Of a DNA stretch of 64,000 nt, positions 40,279 through 49,035 are shown piece by piece. This DNA is from Clostridia bacterium. Lineage in GTDB: Bacteria; Bacillota; Clostridia; Acetivibrionales; JAFADI01. A program made the translations under genes and the position numbers. The stretch spans positions 1 through 64,000 of the forward strand of contig JAOAAU010000122.1 in assembly GCA_026418695.1 (NCBI GenBank), read 5' to 3'. The notes under the pieces were generated by a model. That model had not been told where the DNA came from, did no database searches, and saw only the letters and a list, made by a program, of their open reading frames with translations. The first letter of the stretch is position 1. Every line of letters starts with the position of its first letter.

Positions 40279-41208
40279 CTATACTTCCTGCTTTCCAAAA
40301 CTACTTAATTTTTCTGGCCCGGAGATAACTTTTCTCTCGAATTCCTGTTTCGATCCGGTGCCCTCACTGCGGCTCCATTGGACCAAAAGAATACTTCCAT
40401 CTTCAATTTCTATACCCGTAATTTTATTATTCTCTATGCAGCTGCCGGTATTGAAATAGGGCAGATTTCCCGGAGATGCAAAAGCTGCCTTATGGGTATG
40501 ACCGGTGATTACCAATTGTTGTTTGGTCTTAATCCAACGGCGGATTCTTCCTTCAACGATTTTTTTTCTTGAAAAGTTCTTTGCCGGGCTGAGGAAGTTT
40601 TTAATCCCCATCAACTCCAGATGACGCCAGACGTACTTAACCATAAACTTTGAAAAACGCCACAGATGGTCATTGAACAAGTCTCCCTGGTGACCGTGAA
40701 ACACCAGGATGCTTTCCGGACGGTCCCTGTGAGAAAGAAGTAGCCCTTCATGAACTTCAAGTTGATCAAACTGTGGCTGGCCCCTGCTATGTAAACTATC
40801 AGCCTTTCCATGCAAGTTTTTTCGCACATAACGCTTGCATTTTTTAAAGATGTCATGATTCCCAAAAACCATGTAAAAGCGGTTCTCGGAATGGAATTTT
40901 TTCAATAGGGAGAACACCTCTCGATGCGCTTTGGTTATTGAAGAAAACCACCGATTTTCCCAAAGATCGTCCCCATCACCCACTTCGATATAAGTAAAGC
41001 CTTGATGATAGTAATATTGCAGTGCGGCAATAAACAGAGGTTTATTCTTTGAGAAATCGTCCGCCCAACTGTTGTCTCCTCGATGGCAATCGCTAAGAAA
41101 AATAAATTTGGAGGTATCATCAAAATCAATCTTTTTTGAGGATCTGAAAACAAGATTTAGACAATCATAAGTAGTCATCATTCTTTCCGCCTTGTATAAC
41201 TGAATCAA
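40279..41208 (-). CDS. Metallophosphoesterase
   Basis: FLSDCHRGDNSWADDF, VGDGDDLWENRW, VFGNHDIFKK, VITGHTHKAAF. Confidence 0.93.
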   Translation of the reverse strand: MIQLYKAERMMTTYDCLNLVFRSSKKIDFDDTSKFIFLSDCHRGDNSWADDFSKNKPLFIAALQYYYHQGFTYIEVGDGDDLWENRWFSSITKAHREVFSLLKKFHSENRFYMVFGNHDIFKKCKRYVRKNLHGKADSLHSRGQPQFDQLEVHEGLLLSHRDRPESILVFHGHQGDLFNDHLWRFSKFMVKYVWRHLELMGIKNFLSPAKNFSRKKIVEGRIRRWIKTKQQLVITGHTHKAAFASPGNLPYFNTGSCIENNKITGIEIEDGSILLVQWSRSEGTGSKQEFERKVISGPEKLSSFGKQEV

Positions 41209-41270
41209 CGGTTATATATATACTATGGCGGTTGAATTGGTTTTGTGCCAGTGAGACAACGGAACGCGTG

Positions 41271-42092
41271 TTAGGATCTTTTATTTGTTGACAGGTACCA
41301 ATAAGCAGCACCGATACAGACAGCACCACCGAAGATATTCCCCAAGGTTACAGGAAGCAGGTTCATTATAAAACCTTTCCAGGAAACCAGGTTTGGATCA
41401 TGGGGGAGAAGGACACCCATGCCGAGCAGCGTCATATTGGCGATGCTGTGTTCAAACCCGGTACCGATAAAACCAAAAAGGCACCAAAAGATAAGGACTA
41501 ATCTCGCAATTTCTTCCCTGGCTCTGGAGGATGTCCAGATAGCCAGGCAAACCAGCATATTGCATAGGATCCCTCTGAAGAAAAGCTCACTAAAGGGAGC
41601 ATTCATTTTATCGGCAGAGGCAGAAAGGATAAATTCTTTTAAAGGAGACTTCAAAATCAAGCCGGTATAGATCATCGTCAACGCCAGGAGCAAAGATCCT
41701 ATGAGATTGCCTAGGAAACTCACTCCCCAAACCTTGAGTGTATCAAGCCAGGAAACCTTTTTGGACAGATTTCCAATGACCATGGTCATGTTATTTCCTG
41801 TGAAAAGCTCAGAACCTGTGAAGATTACCAGGGTCAATGCCAGCGCAAAGGAGGCCCCCATCAACGCTTTGAGTCCGGGTGCACCTGCTGCTTTTAGCGG
41901 AGCACCGATGGAGAAAATAAGGACAATCCCAAAACCTACATAGATACCGGAAAGCAGGGAAAGAAGAAAGAATCTGAAGGAGCTGGTGTTGACCAGACCC
42001 GCTTTGGCAATTGCGGCATCAATGAATTTTTCCAGATTCTCTTTATCCAATAGAATCAAACTCCTCAAAAAAAGTGAACACAGTATTATCAT
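41271..42092 (-). CDS. Formate/nitrite transporter family protein
   Basis: SLLSGIYVGFGIVLIFSIG, FTGSELFTGNNMTMVIG, VCLAIWTSSRAREEIAR, GTGFEHSIANM, LLPVTLGNIFGGAV. Confidence 0.94.
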   Translation of the reverse strand: MIILCSLFLRSLILLDKENLEKFIDAAIAKAGLVNTSSFRFFLLSLLSGIYVGFGIVLIFSIGAPLKAAGAPGLKALMGASFALALTLVIFTGSELFTGNNMTMVIGNLSKKVSWLDTLKVWGVSFLGNLIGSLLLALTMIYTGLILKSPLKEFILSASADKMNAPFSELFFRGILCNMLVCLAIWTSSRAREEIARLVLIFWCLFGFIGTGFEHSIANMTLLGMGVLLPHDPNLVSWKGFIMNLLPVTLGNIFGGAVCIGAAYWYLSTNKRS

Positions 42093-42175
42093 GCTACTTT
42101 TTAAGGAAAAGTTGCATTAATCATAAACTCTTTTTTAAGAGTTGCTTCTATTCAAAAGTAAAACAGGGTATAGGT

Positions 42176-42982
42176 TTATATTGTAATCTCTCGTGAGAAT
42201 TGGATCTGTTTTTTGTTGGACTGAAGCTCAACCTTGAAAATACATTTATCTCCACGTACAAAAGAGTTGGTGTATTCAAAAGGGATGCCGTTGGTCAGAC
42301 AGGCAATTCTTTTTAAATGAAAAGCGGGAACCGTGGTCCCGCACTGGAGAAGCTTGACCATCTCCCTGGACAGCCTGGAAACTTCATAGGTTTCGGAAGC
42401 ACTATCCATATTTAGGTTGAATTTTGTGCGCAGCACATAATAAAGAGAGGAGGTGGAAAAATCCTCGTTTTCTATCCCTGGGCACAAAACAGCAGGAATA
42501 AACGTACTTTCAAAAAGCAGAGGTTCTTGGTTGGCATACCGTACACGGGATAGTTTAAAAACTTTGGAACCGGCAGGAAGGTTTAATGCCTTTAGGACAT
42601 CTGCGGGAGCGTCAATGACAGCGCTTTCATGAATACTGGAATGAGGAACCAATCCCAGAGATTGCATATCTTCTGTAAAACTGTACATATGGTTCAGGCT
42701 GCGATTCAGCTTCGGATTAGCGATAAAGGAGCCCTTCCCCCGGCGTCTAATAATCAAGCCTTCTTCAACCAATTGATCCAGGGCTTGACGGACTGTTGTG
42801 CGGCTGAGCTTGAAAACCTTGCATATTTGAGTTTCAGGGGGGACTAGATCACCAGGTTTCAGGGCACCCGTATAGATCAGCTGCTTGATCAGAGAAAGCA
42901 GCTGAATATAAAGTGGCGTGCTGTTTTCTTCTGATATGGTTTTACCTACTTGAAACAAGCGATCCGCAGTAAATTCCGCCAT
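42176..42982 (-). CDS. GntR family regulator, HutC/UTRA type
   Basis: PLYIQLLSLIKQLIYTGALKPGDLVPPETQICKVFKLSRTTVRQALDQLVEEGLIIRRRGKGSF; UTRA-like C-terminus. Confidence 0.95.
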   Translation of the reverse strand: MAEFTADRLFQVGKTISEENSTPLYIQLLSLIKQLIYTGALKPGDLVPPETQICKVFKLSRTTVRQALDQLVEEGLIIRRRGKGSFIANPKLNRSLNHMYSFTEDMQSLGLVPHSSIHESAVIDAPADVLKALNLPAGSKVFKLSRVRYANQEPLLFESTFIPAVLCPGIENEDFSTSSLYYVLRTKFNLNMDSASETYEVSRLSREMVKLLQCGTTVPAFHLKRIACLTNGIPFEYTNSFVRGDKCIFKVELQSNKKQIQFSREITI

Positions 42983-43206
42983 TGATATATTCAACCTCTC
43001 AACCAATTAATAATAGATAAATAATTCCTTGAATTCAGTATTACCAAAACAAATAAAAAATCTGAAAGCAACTCGCGAATAATTGAATTATATCAATCCT
43101 GCGGGTAATTCGCAATGAATAATGGCTGAAGGACTCCAATACAAACCAAAATTTTTTTGAAATTAGGAAGGATTTTTTATAAAGGTGAAGAATATAATAA
43201 TGTATC

Positions 43207-43223
43207 AAATGTATGATACATTT
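43207..43223. promoter_or_regulatory. Candidate GntR operator AAATGTATGATACATTT
   Basis: Perfect 17-nt palindrome between a TATAAT-like box (about 43193) and the deoC start, in the divergent GntR-deoC intergenic region. Confidence 0.55.
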
Positions 43224-43245
43224 AAAATGATAAGGAGTGGTTGAT

Positions 43246-43971
43246 ATGTTAAAAACAAGAGATATTGCAAAAATGATAGATCATTCCCTGCTCAGGCCGG
43301 AGTTGACAGCCGAACAGGTTAGGGAAGGCTGCCGGCTGGCCAGACAGTATGATGTTGCAACGGTATGTGTTAAACCTTCGGATGTTGGAATCGCAAAAGA
43401 AGAACTGCTGGGAAGTGATGTCCTTGTAACAACTGTGGTAGGTTTTCCTCATGGAGCTAACAAGACGGAAATCAAAGTGTTTGAAGCGGAAGAGGCTATA
43501 AAAGACGGGGCTGTTGAACTGGATATGGTTCTAAATATCGGCCGCTTGCTTTCGAAGGATTTTGATTATGTTGAGAAGGATATTCGGGCAGTAGTGGAGG
43601 CAGCCCATCGTAAAAACGTGATTGTAAAGGTTATTTTGGAAAACTGTTATCTCACGGATGAATTGAAAGAAGCAGCCTGTCGGCTATGTGAAAAGGCAGG
43701 GGCTGATTTTGTAAAAACATCTACGGGATTTGGAACCGGCGGTGCAACAATAGAAGACCTGAAACTCATGAGAAAGACCTGCAGTTCAAAAGTGCGGGTC
43801 AAAGCCGCTGGGGGAGTTAGAACTCTGGATGGCGCCCTTGCAGTCAGAAGCGTTGGTACCGTGAGATTTGGTGCAACAGCGACCAAAGCTATTTTGGATG
43901 AAGCCATGGAAAGAGAAAGAGACGGAAAATTGGTGGAAGTCTCAGAAGGAAAACTTACCGGCGGATATTGA
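43246..43971 (+). CDS. deoC: Deoxyribose-phosphate aldolase
   Basis: IDHSLLRPELT, VCVKPSDV, VGFPHGANKTEIKVFEAEEAI, VKVILENCYLTDE, FVKTSTGFGTGGATIEDLKLM, VKAAGGVRT. Confidence 0.97.
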   Translation: MLKTRDIAKMIDHSLLRPELTAEQVREGCRLARQYDVATVCVKPSDVGIAKEELLGSDVLVTTVVGFPHGANKTEIKVFEAEEAIKDGAVELDMVLNIGRLLSKDFDYVEKDIRAVVEAAHRKNVIVKVILENCYLTDELKEAACRLCEKAGADFVKTSTGFGTGGATIEDLKLMRKTCSSKVRVKAAGGVRTLDGALAVRSVGTVRFGATATKAILDEAMERERDGKLVEVSEGKLTGGY

Positions 43972-44001
43972 ATTCATTAAATGCTCATAACATAAACCTT
44001 T

Positions 44002-44037
44002 GAACTGTCTGCTTTTTCTTTGGACAGTTCTTTTTTA
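44002..44037 (+). terminator. Intrinsic terminator after deoC
   Basis: GAACTGTC ... GGACAGTTCTTTTTT. Confidence 0.85.
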
Positions 44038-44087
44038 TTGTTTTTATAAGGATTAGGCAGAATGAAGCACAAAGATTATGGTATACA

Positions 44088-44105
44088 AATGTATTTAAAT
44101 ACATT
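44088..44105. promoter_or_regulatory. Palindrome AATGTATTTAAATACATT overlapping a TATAAT box
   Basis: Perfect 18-nt palindrome sharing AATGTAT/ATACATT half-sites with the deoC palindrome. Confidence 0.5.
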
Positions 44106-44186
44106 ATAATGAATAAATATACATGGGGTTTATGCTGAAAATTCTGCTTGGGCAGACAAAACCAATATTTCTAAGGAGGAAAATTT

Positions 44187-44615
44187 ATGTGGCTCTATAT
44201 AGTTTCAATAGCACTGGCGATCGTTGCAAATGTTTTTTATTACATATTTCAAAAATCAACACCGCATCAAGTGAATCCGCTGGCAGCACTCATGGTGACC
44301 TATTTTACGGCGATGGTGACCTGTATGGTGATTTTTCCGTTCTACCCGGATCGGGAGGGATTCCTGGTTTCCCTTAAAAAAGTAAATTGGGCCAGCATTT
44401 CATTAGGAGTTGCGGTTGTTGGGCTGGAAATGGGATTTTTACTGGCTTACCGGGCAGGGTGGAATATCAGCACTGCCGGAGTGTTTGCCAATGTTATCGT
44501 GGCTTTGATTCTGATTCCCGTCGGTATTTACTTGTTCAAGGAACATTTGAATTTGATGAATGCCGCTGGTATACTGCTATGTATTCTGGGATTGATGCTG
44601 ATCTCAAAAAAATAA
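44187..44615 (+). CDS. Single-domain (half-size) EamA/DMT-like transporter, 142 aa
   Basis: Four predicted TM segments; ends LNLMNAAGILLCILGLMLISKK; AGGAGG RBS. Confidence 0.82.
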   Translation: MWLYIVSIALAIVANVFYYIFQKSTPHQVNPLAALMVTYFTAMVTCMVIFPFYPDREGFLVSLKKVNWASISLGVAVVGLEMGFLLAYRAGWNISTAGVFANVIVALILIPVGIYLFKEHLNLMNAAGILLCILGLMLISKK

Positions 44616-44622
44616 TGAATCT

Positions 44623-44656
44623 AAAAAGGTTCAGGCATTCTGCTTGAACCTTTTTT
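44623..44656 (+). terminator. Intrinsic terminator
   Basis: AAAAAGGTTCAGGCATTCTGCTTGAACCTTTTTT. Confidence 0.9.
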
Positions 44657-44762
44657 GCTGCGGACGATCGAAGGGCAGGCACCCTGCAGATATTGAATAG
44701 AGTATCATTGGTTAAGCTTTCTCAATATAATGATTGTATATACATGTGAAAGGGGAATGGAA

Positions 44763-44885
44763 ATGACGGAAAAGAGTCAGCATGACTTGCTGTTTACGAT
44801 TACTGCGATTTTATTTATACTTTTTTCTACTGGTTTGGCAGTTCCCGGTGAGATCAATACGGGTGACACCATAGTGATTCCTTAA
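44763..44885 (+). CDS. Small membrane protein, 40 aa
   Basis: AAAGGGGAATGGAA RBS before ATG; MTEKSQHDLLFTITAILFILFSTGLAVPGEINTGDTIVIP, one hydrophobic helix. Not in ORF track. Confidence 0.55.
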   Translation: MTEKSQHDLLFTITAILFILFSTGLAVPGEINTGDTIVIP

Positions 44886-45007
44886 TTGCCAGAGTACATA
44901 TAAAAAGCTTGTTTATTGGTATGATATGTTTTAGGATCAATTGATTTATTCAACAAAATTGTTTTTATAATATTTGTTTTCAACTTATATTGAAGGGGTG
45001 ACCTTCC

Positions 45008-45394
45008 GTGTTCCCGTCTGATAGTTTTAACCCATTGTTAAAAGATCTGATGTCCCGGCTTGGGGCTGCGCCGAATAGTGAAGGGAATCCCAGCAACAAT
45101 TCAAAGAGCAAGAACGGAAAAAATAATGGAAATGGCAATGGTAACGGAAATGGAAATGGCAATGGTTCCAAAAACTCTAAAGCAACCATTGCCCCTTCTC
45201 AGGCTTTGATTATTGCAGGGCTTCTAGGAGGTGTTCTTGAAGTAGAGTCGGTATTGGTGGATCGCGATCAGATTGTTCAAATTGTTCTTTCAGGATCTTT
45301 GAAGGAAAAGTCACAGTTGGAGAAAGTAATGGATCAGATCGGGACCATGTCTTTTGACGATGTCATGAAAGCAGTGATTAACAGGCTTACCTAA
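45008..45394 (+). CDS. Hypothetical protein with Asn-Gly repeat linker, 128 aa
   Basis: GTG start with AAGGGGTG RBS; (NG)7 linker followed by a conserved-looking C-terminal domain TIAPSQALIIAGLLGGVLEVESVLVDRDQIVQIVLSGSL. Confidence 0.75.
   Translation: MFPSDSFNPLLKDLMSRLGAAPNSEGNPSNNSKSKNGKNNGNGNGNGNGNGNGSKNSKATIAPSQALIIAGLLGGVLEVESVLVDRDQIVQIVLSGSLKEKSQLEKVMDQIGTMSFDDVMKAVINRLT
45125..45166 (+). repeat. Hexanucleotide tandem repeat (AAYGGN)7 encoding (Asn-Gly)7
   Basis: AATGGAAATGGCAATGGTAACGGAAATGGAAATGGCAATGGT. Confidence 0.9.
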
Positions 45395-45561
45395 AGACCT
45401 TGAAGGCAATAGTACGTGGGAAGGCAGGGTTTGTTCCGCTTGTTGGATGACAAGGGAAACATCGTTTGACACACGGTTTTAATTTCTTAATATCATCAAT
45501 GAAAACACTTAAGCTTGTTTTATACTCGGATCGAATTTGAAGATCTCCAAGGGGGAAAACC

Positions 45562-45675
45562 ATGGGAACCGATAACGATTTGCTGTGCGGATTTCATAGA
45601 GTATCGGTATGGGCGGCAGTGCTTTTTATTGTGTTTTTTATAATACTTTTTTTTGTACTGGGAAGCTGTGACTAG
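45562..45675 (+). CDS. Small membrane protein, 37 aa (YjcZ-like in overall appearance)
   Basis: AAGGGGGAAAACC RBS before ATG; MGTDNDLLCGFHRVSVWAAVLFIVFFIILFFVLGSCD. Not in ORF track. Confidence 0.6.
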   Translation: MGTDNDLLCGFHRVSVWAAVLFIVFFIILFFVLGSCD

Positions 45676-45849
45676 ACCAATCTTTTAGCTGTTAAAAGAT
45701 TGAACGTAAAAAATTCTGCTGCCTCAATTTTATTATGCTACGAAACGCTTGATTTTTACCTTAATATGCATGCTTAAAATAAAATCATGAGCTTAATTTA
45801 TAAATGAAGCTGGCAAAGGACCTTTTCCTATCATAAATCACAGATTCAA

Positions 45850-46782
45850 TCATTTGTTTTTGGAACCGATCCACATGAGAATATCACTTATTACCTTTTC
45901 ACGGTTGATTTCATTGAGCATTTCATGTCTTCCGCCTTCATACAGTTTAAAAGTAATATCTTGAATCCCAGATCTTTGATAGATATTCACAAGTTTAGTC
46001 ACAACTTTTCCATACCGGCCAACCGGGTCCATTTCTCCGGAAAAGATCAGGATCGGAACTGATTTTGGCAATCTTTCAACGTTTAGTAAATTTTGAACAG
46101 CTAAAATGCCATTGAAAAAATCGTAATAAAAGCCCGCGGAACAAGTCTGCCCGCATAATGGGTCCCGGATATACTTGTTGACTTCGTCCTGGTCCCTGCT
46201 AAGCCAATCAAAGGGAGTACGCTTTTCCGGGCACTTTGCATTGAAGTTGTAAAAACTGAGCCCGCTGATCAATTCGCTAATTTTATTTCGTCCATGTCTT
46301 CGGATGATCTGTTTGCATAAAAACTTACCGAATATAAGCATGAACGTAGAACTGCCGCCGGTCCCGGAAAGGATGAAGCCCTTAATATTCCATAAATCAT
46401 TATTTTCGTACATTACCTGCCTTAAAGCAAAACTCCCCATACTGTGTCCGAAAATGAAGAGAGGAAGGTTAGGTTGTTGTTCTCTAATAATTTTTGTTAG
46501 CTCAATAATATCTTTTACAATCCAGTTCCAACCATCAACGCCGGCATGACCCAGCAAATCAGTTTTTGCCGCCGTTCTGCCATGCCCTCTGTGATCGTGG
46601 GCATATACAATATATCCTGCATCAGTCAAAACTTCGGCAAAATGCTCGTAGCGTCTGGCATGCTCGGAGATTCCATGAATGATTTGAACGATACCCTTTG
46701 CAGCAGATACGTCTGGTTCCCATTTATAGGTAAAAATTTCGACGCCTTCACTGTCTTTAAAAGTGAAATCACTGACTTTCAA
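45850..46782 (-). CDS. Alpha/beta hydrolase (monoacylglycerol lipase-like)
   Basis: VQIIHGISEHARRYEHFAEVLTDAGYIVYAHDHRGHGRT, FGHSMGSFALRQVMYE. Confidence 0.93.
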   Translation of the reverse strand: MKVSDFTFKDSEGVEIFTYKWEPDVSAAKGIVQIIHGISEHARRYEHFAEVLTDAGYIVYAHDHRGHGRTAAKTDLLGHAGVDGWNWIVKDIIELTKIIREQQPNLPLFIFGHSMGSFALRQVMYENNDLWNIKGFILSGTGGSSTFMLIFGKFLCKQIIRRHGRNKISELISGLSFYNFNAKCPEKRTPFDWLSRDQDEVNKYIRDPLCGQTCSAGFYYDFFNGILAVQNLLNVERLPKSVPILIFSGEMDPVGRYGKVVTKLVNIYQRSGIQDITFKLYEGGRHEMLNEINREKVISDILMWIGSKNK

Positions 46783-46807
46783 TCAACACCCCTCCTTGTC
46801 GACGGGT

Positions 46808-48301
46808 TTATTTTTCCCAATCTTTTGCTCTTTCAACAGCTCTTTTCCAGTTATAATATTTTTGTTCTTTCTGAAGTTCGGGCATTTGGGGAATGAAGGT
46901 CTTGTCAATTCGGCAGGCTTGTCTGATTTCTTCCTTGTTCCCCCAGATTCCTGAAGAGAGGCCGGCAAGATAGGCTGCCCCCAGCGCTGTCGTCTCGATA
47001 ATTATCGGTCGCTTTACCGGTATTCCAAGGATATCCGACTGGAACTGCATCAAGAAGGGACTAATACTTGCACCTCCGTCAACCCTGAGCTCTTTCATTT
47101 TGATTTCAGAATCTGCTTCCATGGCTTCAATGACATCCCGGCACTGATAGGCAATGGACTCCAGTGTTGCCCGGATAATATGCTGTCTATTGGTTCCGCG
47201 TGTCATTCCTACAATTGCTCCTCTGGCGTACATATCCCAATACGGAGCACCCAGTCCGGTAAAAGCAGGGACTACATAGACTCCGCCAGTATCAGGTACC
47301 TTTTCTGCCTCAATGTCACATTCCTGAGCGCTTGAAACAAGCTTTAACTCGTCACGAAGCCATTGAATGCTTGCACCGCCATTAAATACGCTTCCTTCAA
47401 GGGCATACTCGATATTGCCGTTGATTCCCCAGGAAATAGTGGTCAGCAGATTATTTCTTGAGCTTACAGGTTTCTCTCCGGTATTCATTAATATAAAACA
47501 TCCCGTACCATAGGTGCTTTTTACACTGCCTTTTTCAAAACAGGTCTGACCGAACAGGGCAGACTGCTGATCGCCTGCAATGCCGCAAATGGGGATGCTT
47601 GAACCCAAAATGCTTTCTTCCGTTTCTCCTAGATATCCGGAGGAATCAACCACTCTAGGGAGAATTCCGGCAGGTATCTGCAATTCATCCAGCAGGTCTG
47701 AATCCCATTCCAGTTTGCGAATATTGAAGAGCATGGTCCTTGATGCATTGGAATAGTCCGTTGCATGTATTCGGCCGCCGGTAAGGTTCCAGATGATCCA
47801 TGTATCGATGGTTCCCGCCAGGAGTTCTCCGTCATTCGCTTTCTTTCGGAGTCCGTCAACGTTGTCAAGAAGCCATTTTATCTTTGTTCCAGAAAAATAA
47901 GCATCTACGACAAGCCCCGTCCTCTCCTGGATGATTCTTGCAAGACCGTGTTTTTTCAGCTCATCACAGGTTCCTGAGGATCTTCTGCATTGCCAGACGA
48001 TGGCATTATAGACCGGCTTGCCTGTATACCTGTCCCAAAGGATGACGGTTTCTCTTTGATTGGTGATGCCGATGCTGCTGATTTCCGCAGGAAGAATTCC
48101 TGCCTTTTTGATTGCGCTTCTTGCTGCTTCCAGCTGTCCTTTCCAAATCTCAATGGGATCATGCTCTACCCATCCAGGTTTAGGGTATATCTGACGCAAA
48201 GGTATACTTTCCATGGCGATGATTTCCGAATGGGTGTTAAAAATGACGGCTTTTGAACTGGTTGTACCCTGATCTAACGATAGAATGAACCTTTTTTCCA
48301 T
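46808..48301 (-). CDS. glpK: Glycerol kinase
   Basis: [97 protein letters not shown]. Confidence 0.97.
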   Translation of the reverse strand: MEKRFILSLDQGTTSSKAVIFNTHSEIIAMESIPLRQIYPKPGWVEHDPIEIWKGQLEAARSAIKKAGILPAEISSIGITNQRETVILWDRYTGKPVYNAIVWQCRRSSGTCDELKKHGLARIIQERTGLVVDAYFSGTKIKWLLDNVDGLRKKANDGELLAGTIDTWIIWNLTGGRIHATDYSNASRTMLFNIRKLEWDSDLLDELQIPAGILPRVVDSSGYLGETEESILGSSIPICGIAGDQQSALFGQTCFEKGSVKSTYGTGCFILMNTGEKPVSSRNNLLTTISWGINGNIEYALEGSVFNGGASIQWLRDELKLVSSAQECDIEAEKVPDTGGVYVVPAFTGLGAPYWDMYARGAIVGMTRGTNRQHIIRATLESIAYQCRDVIEAMEADSEIKMKELRVDGGASISPFLMQFQSDILGIPVKRPIIIETTALGAAYLAGLSSGIWGNKEEIRQACRIDKTFIPQMPELQKEQKYYNWKRAVERAKDWEK

Positions 48302-48581
48302 GACGGTCCCCCCGAATGATAGAACTGATTTCAGTCAGTTTATTTAAGATAGTGTTCCAACTGGATTCGTACAATGGCATTTTGATATAGATCCCAATGT
48401 GTTTAAGAGGTTGACATCTTTGATCACTGTTTCGTTTGATTTCCATAATGGGATAATAATCCTATTCTATCATAAAGTCAGCATTGGTTGTCGTAGTTGT
48501 TGGAAAAAATAAAATGCATTACTGGTATTTAAAAAGATTGACATTTTTTATTAACGCTGGTAAAATTCACTTAATATCTAA

Positions 48582-48826
48582 AAGTGATGATTGGAAACAG
48601 TAAAAATCTAGATCATTTTCAGAGAGCCGGTGGTTGGTGTGAATCGGTAGTTTTTTAGGTTTTGAACTCGTCCAGGAACTGCAGCCCGAAAATGTAGGGT
48701 ATGCCGGATTTCCACCGTTAAAGGGATAGATGGTGATGGCCATCGAAAAGAGTGGATTCAGACTGAATCAACTAGAGTGGTACCGCGAGTTAACCTCGTC
48801 TCTATAGCAGAGACGGGGTTTTTTTG
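48582..48826 (+). promoter_or_regulatory. T-box leader, predicted Leu specifier CUC (48667-48669), with intrinsic terminator (about 48791-48826)
   Basis: AGAGAGCCGGTGGTTGGTG stem I signature, GAACTCGTCC specifier region, AGAGTGGTACCGCG T-box motif, AACCTCGTCTC...GAGACGGGGTTTTTTT terminator; leuA downstream. Confidence 0.93.
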
Positions 48827-48960
48827 TCGCTGATGCACAAGACCCTGAACTCTGATGATTCAGGACTGCGCACCCTGAATCATTAAATCTTGTATCAGTG
48901 AATCTGGTTGCTTATAAAGTTTGAAAGAGCACAGATTGGAAAAGCGATATCACTTCAGAG

Positions 48961-48987
48961 CGTGGTTAAACTCCGGAGTTAACCACG
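48961..48987. repeat. Near-perfect palindrome between the T-box and leuA
   Basis: CGTGGTTAAACTCCGGAGTTAACCACG (one extra A on the left arm). Confidence 0.85.
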
Positions 48988-49035
48988 AATTCCAAAATGT
49001 TGTTTTAAAGAAAAATGATTTAGGAGGTTGATATT

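Noticed and set aside
45125-45166. Possible CRISPR or phage-like repeat
   Set aside because: The repeat is a contiguous in-frame 6-bp microsatellite with no spacers; no cas genes in the window.
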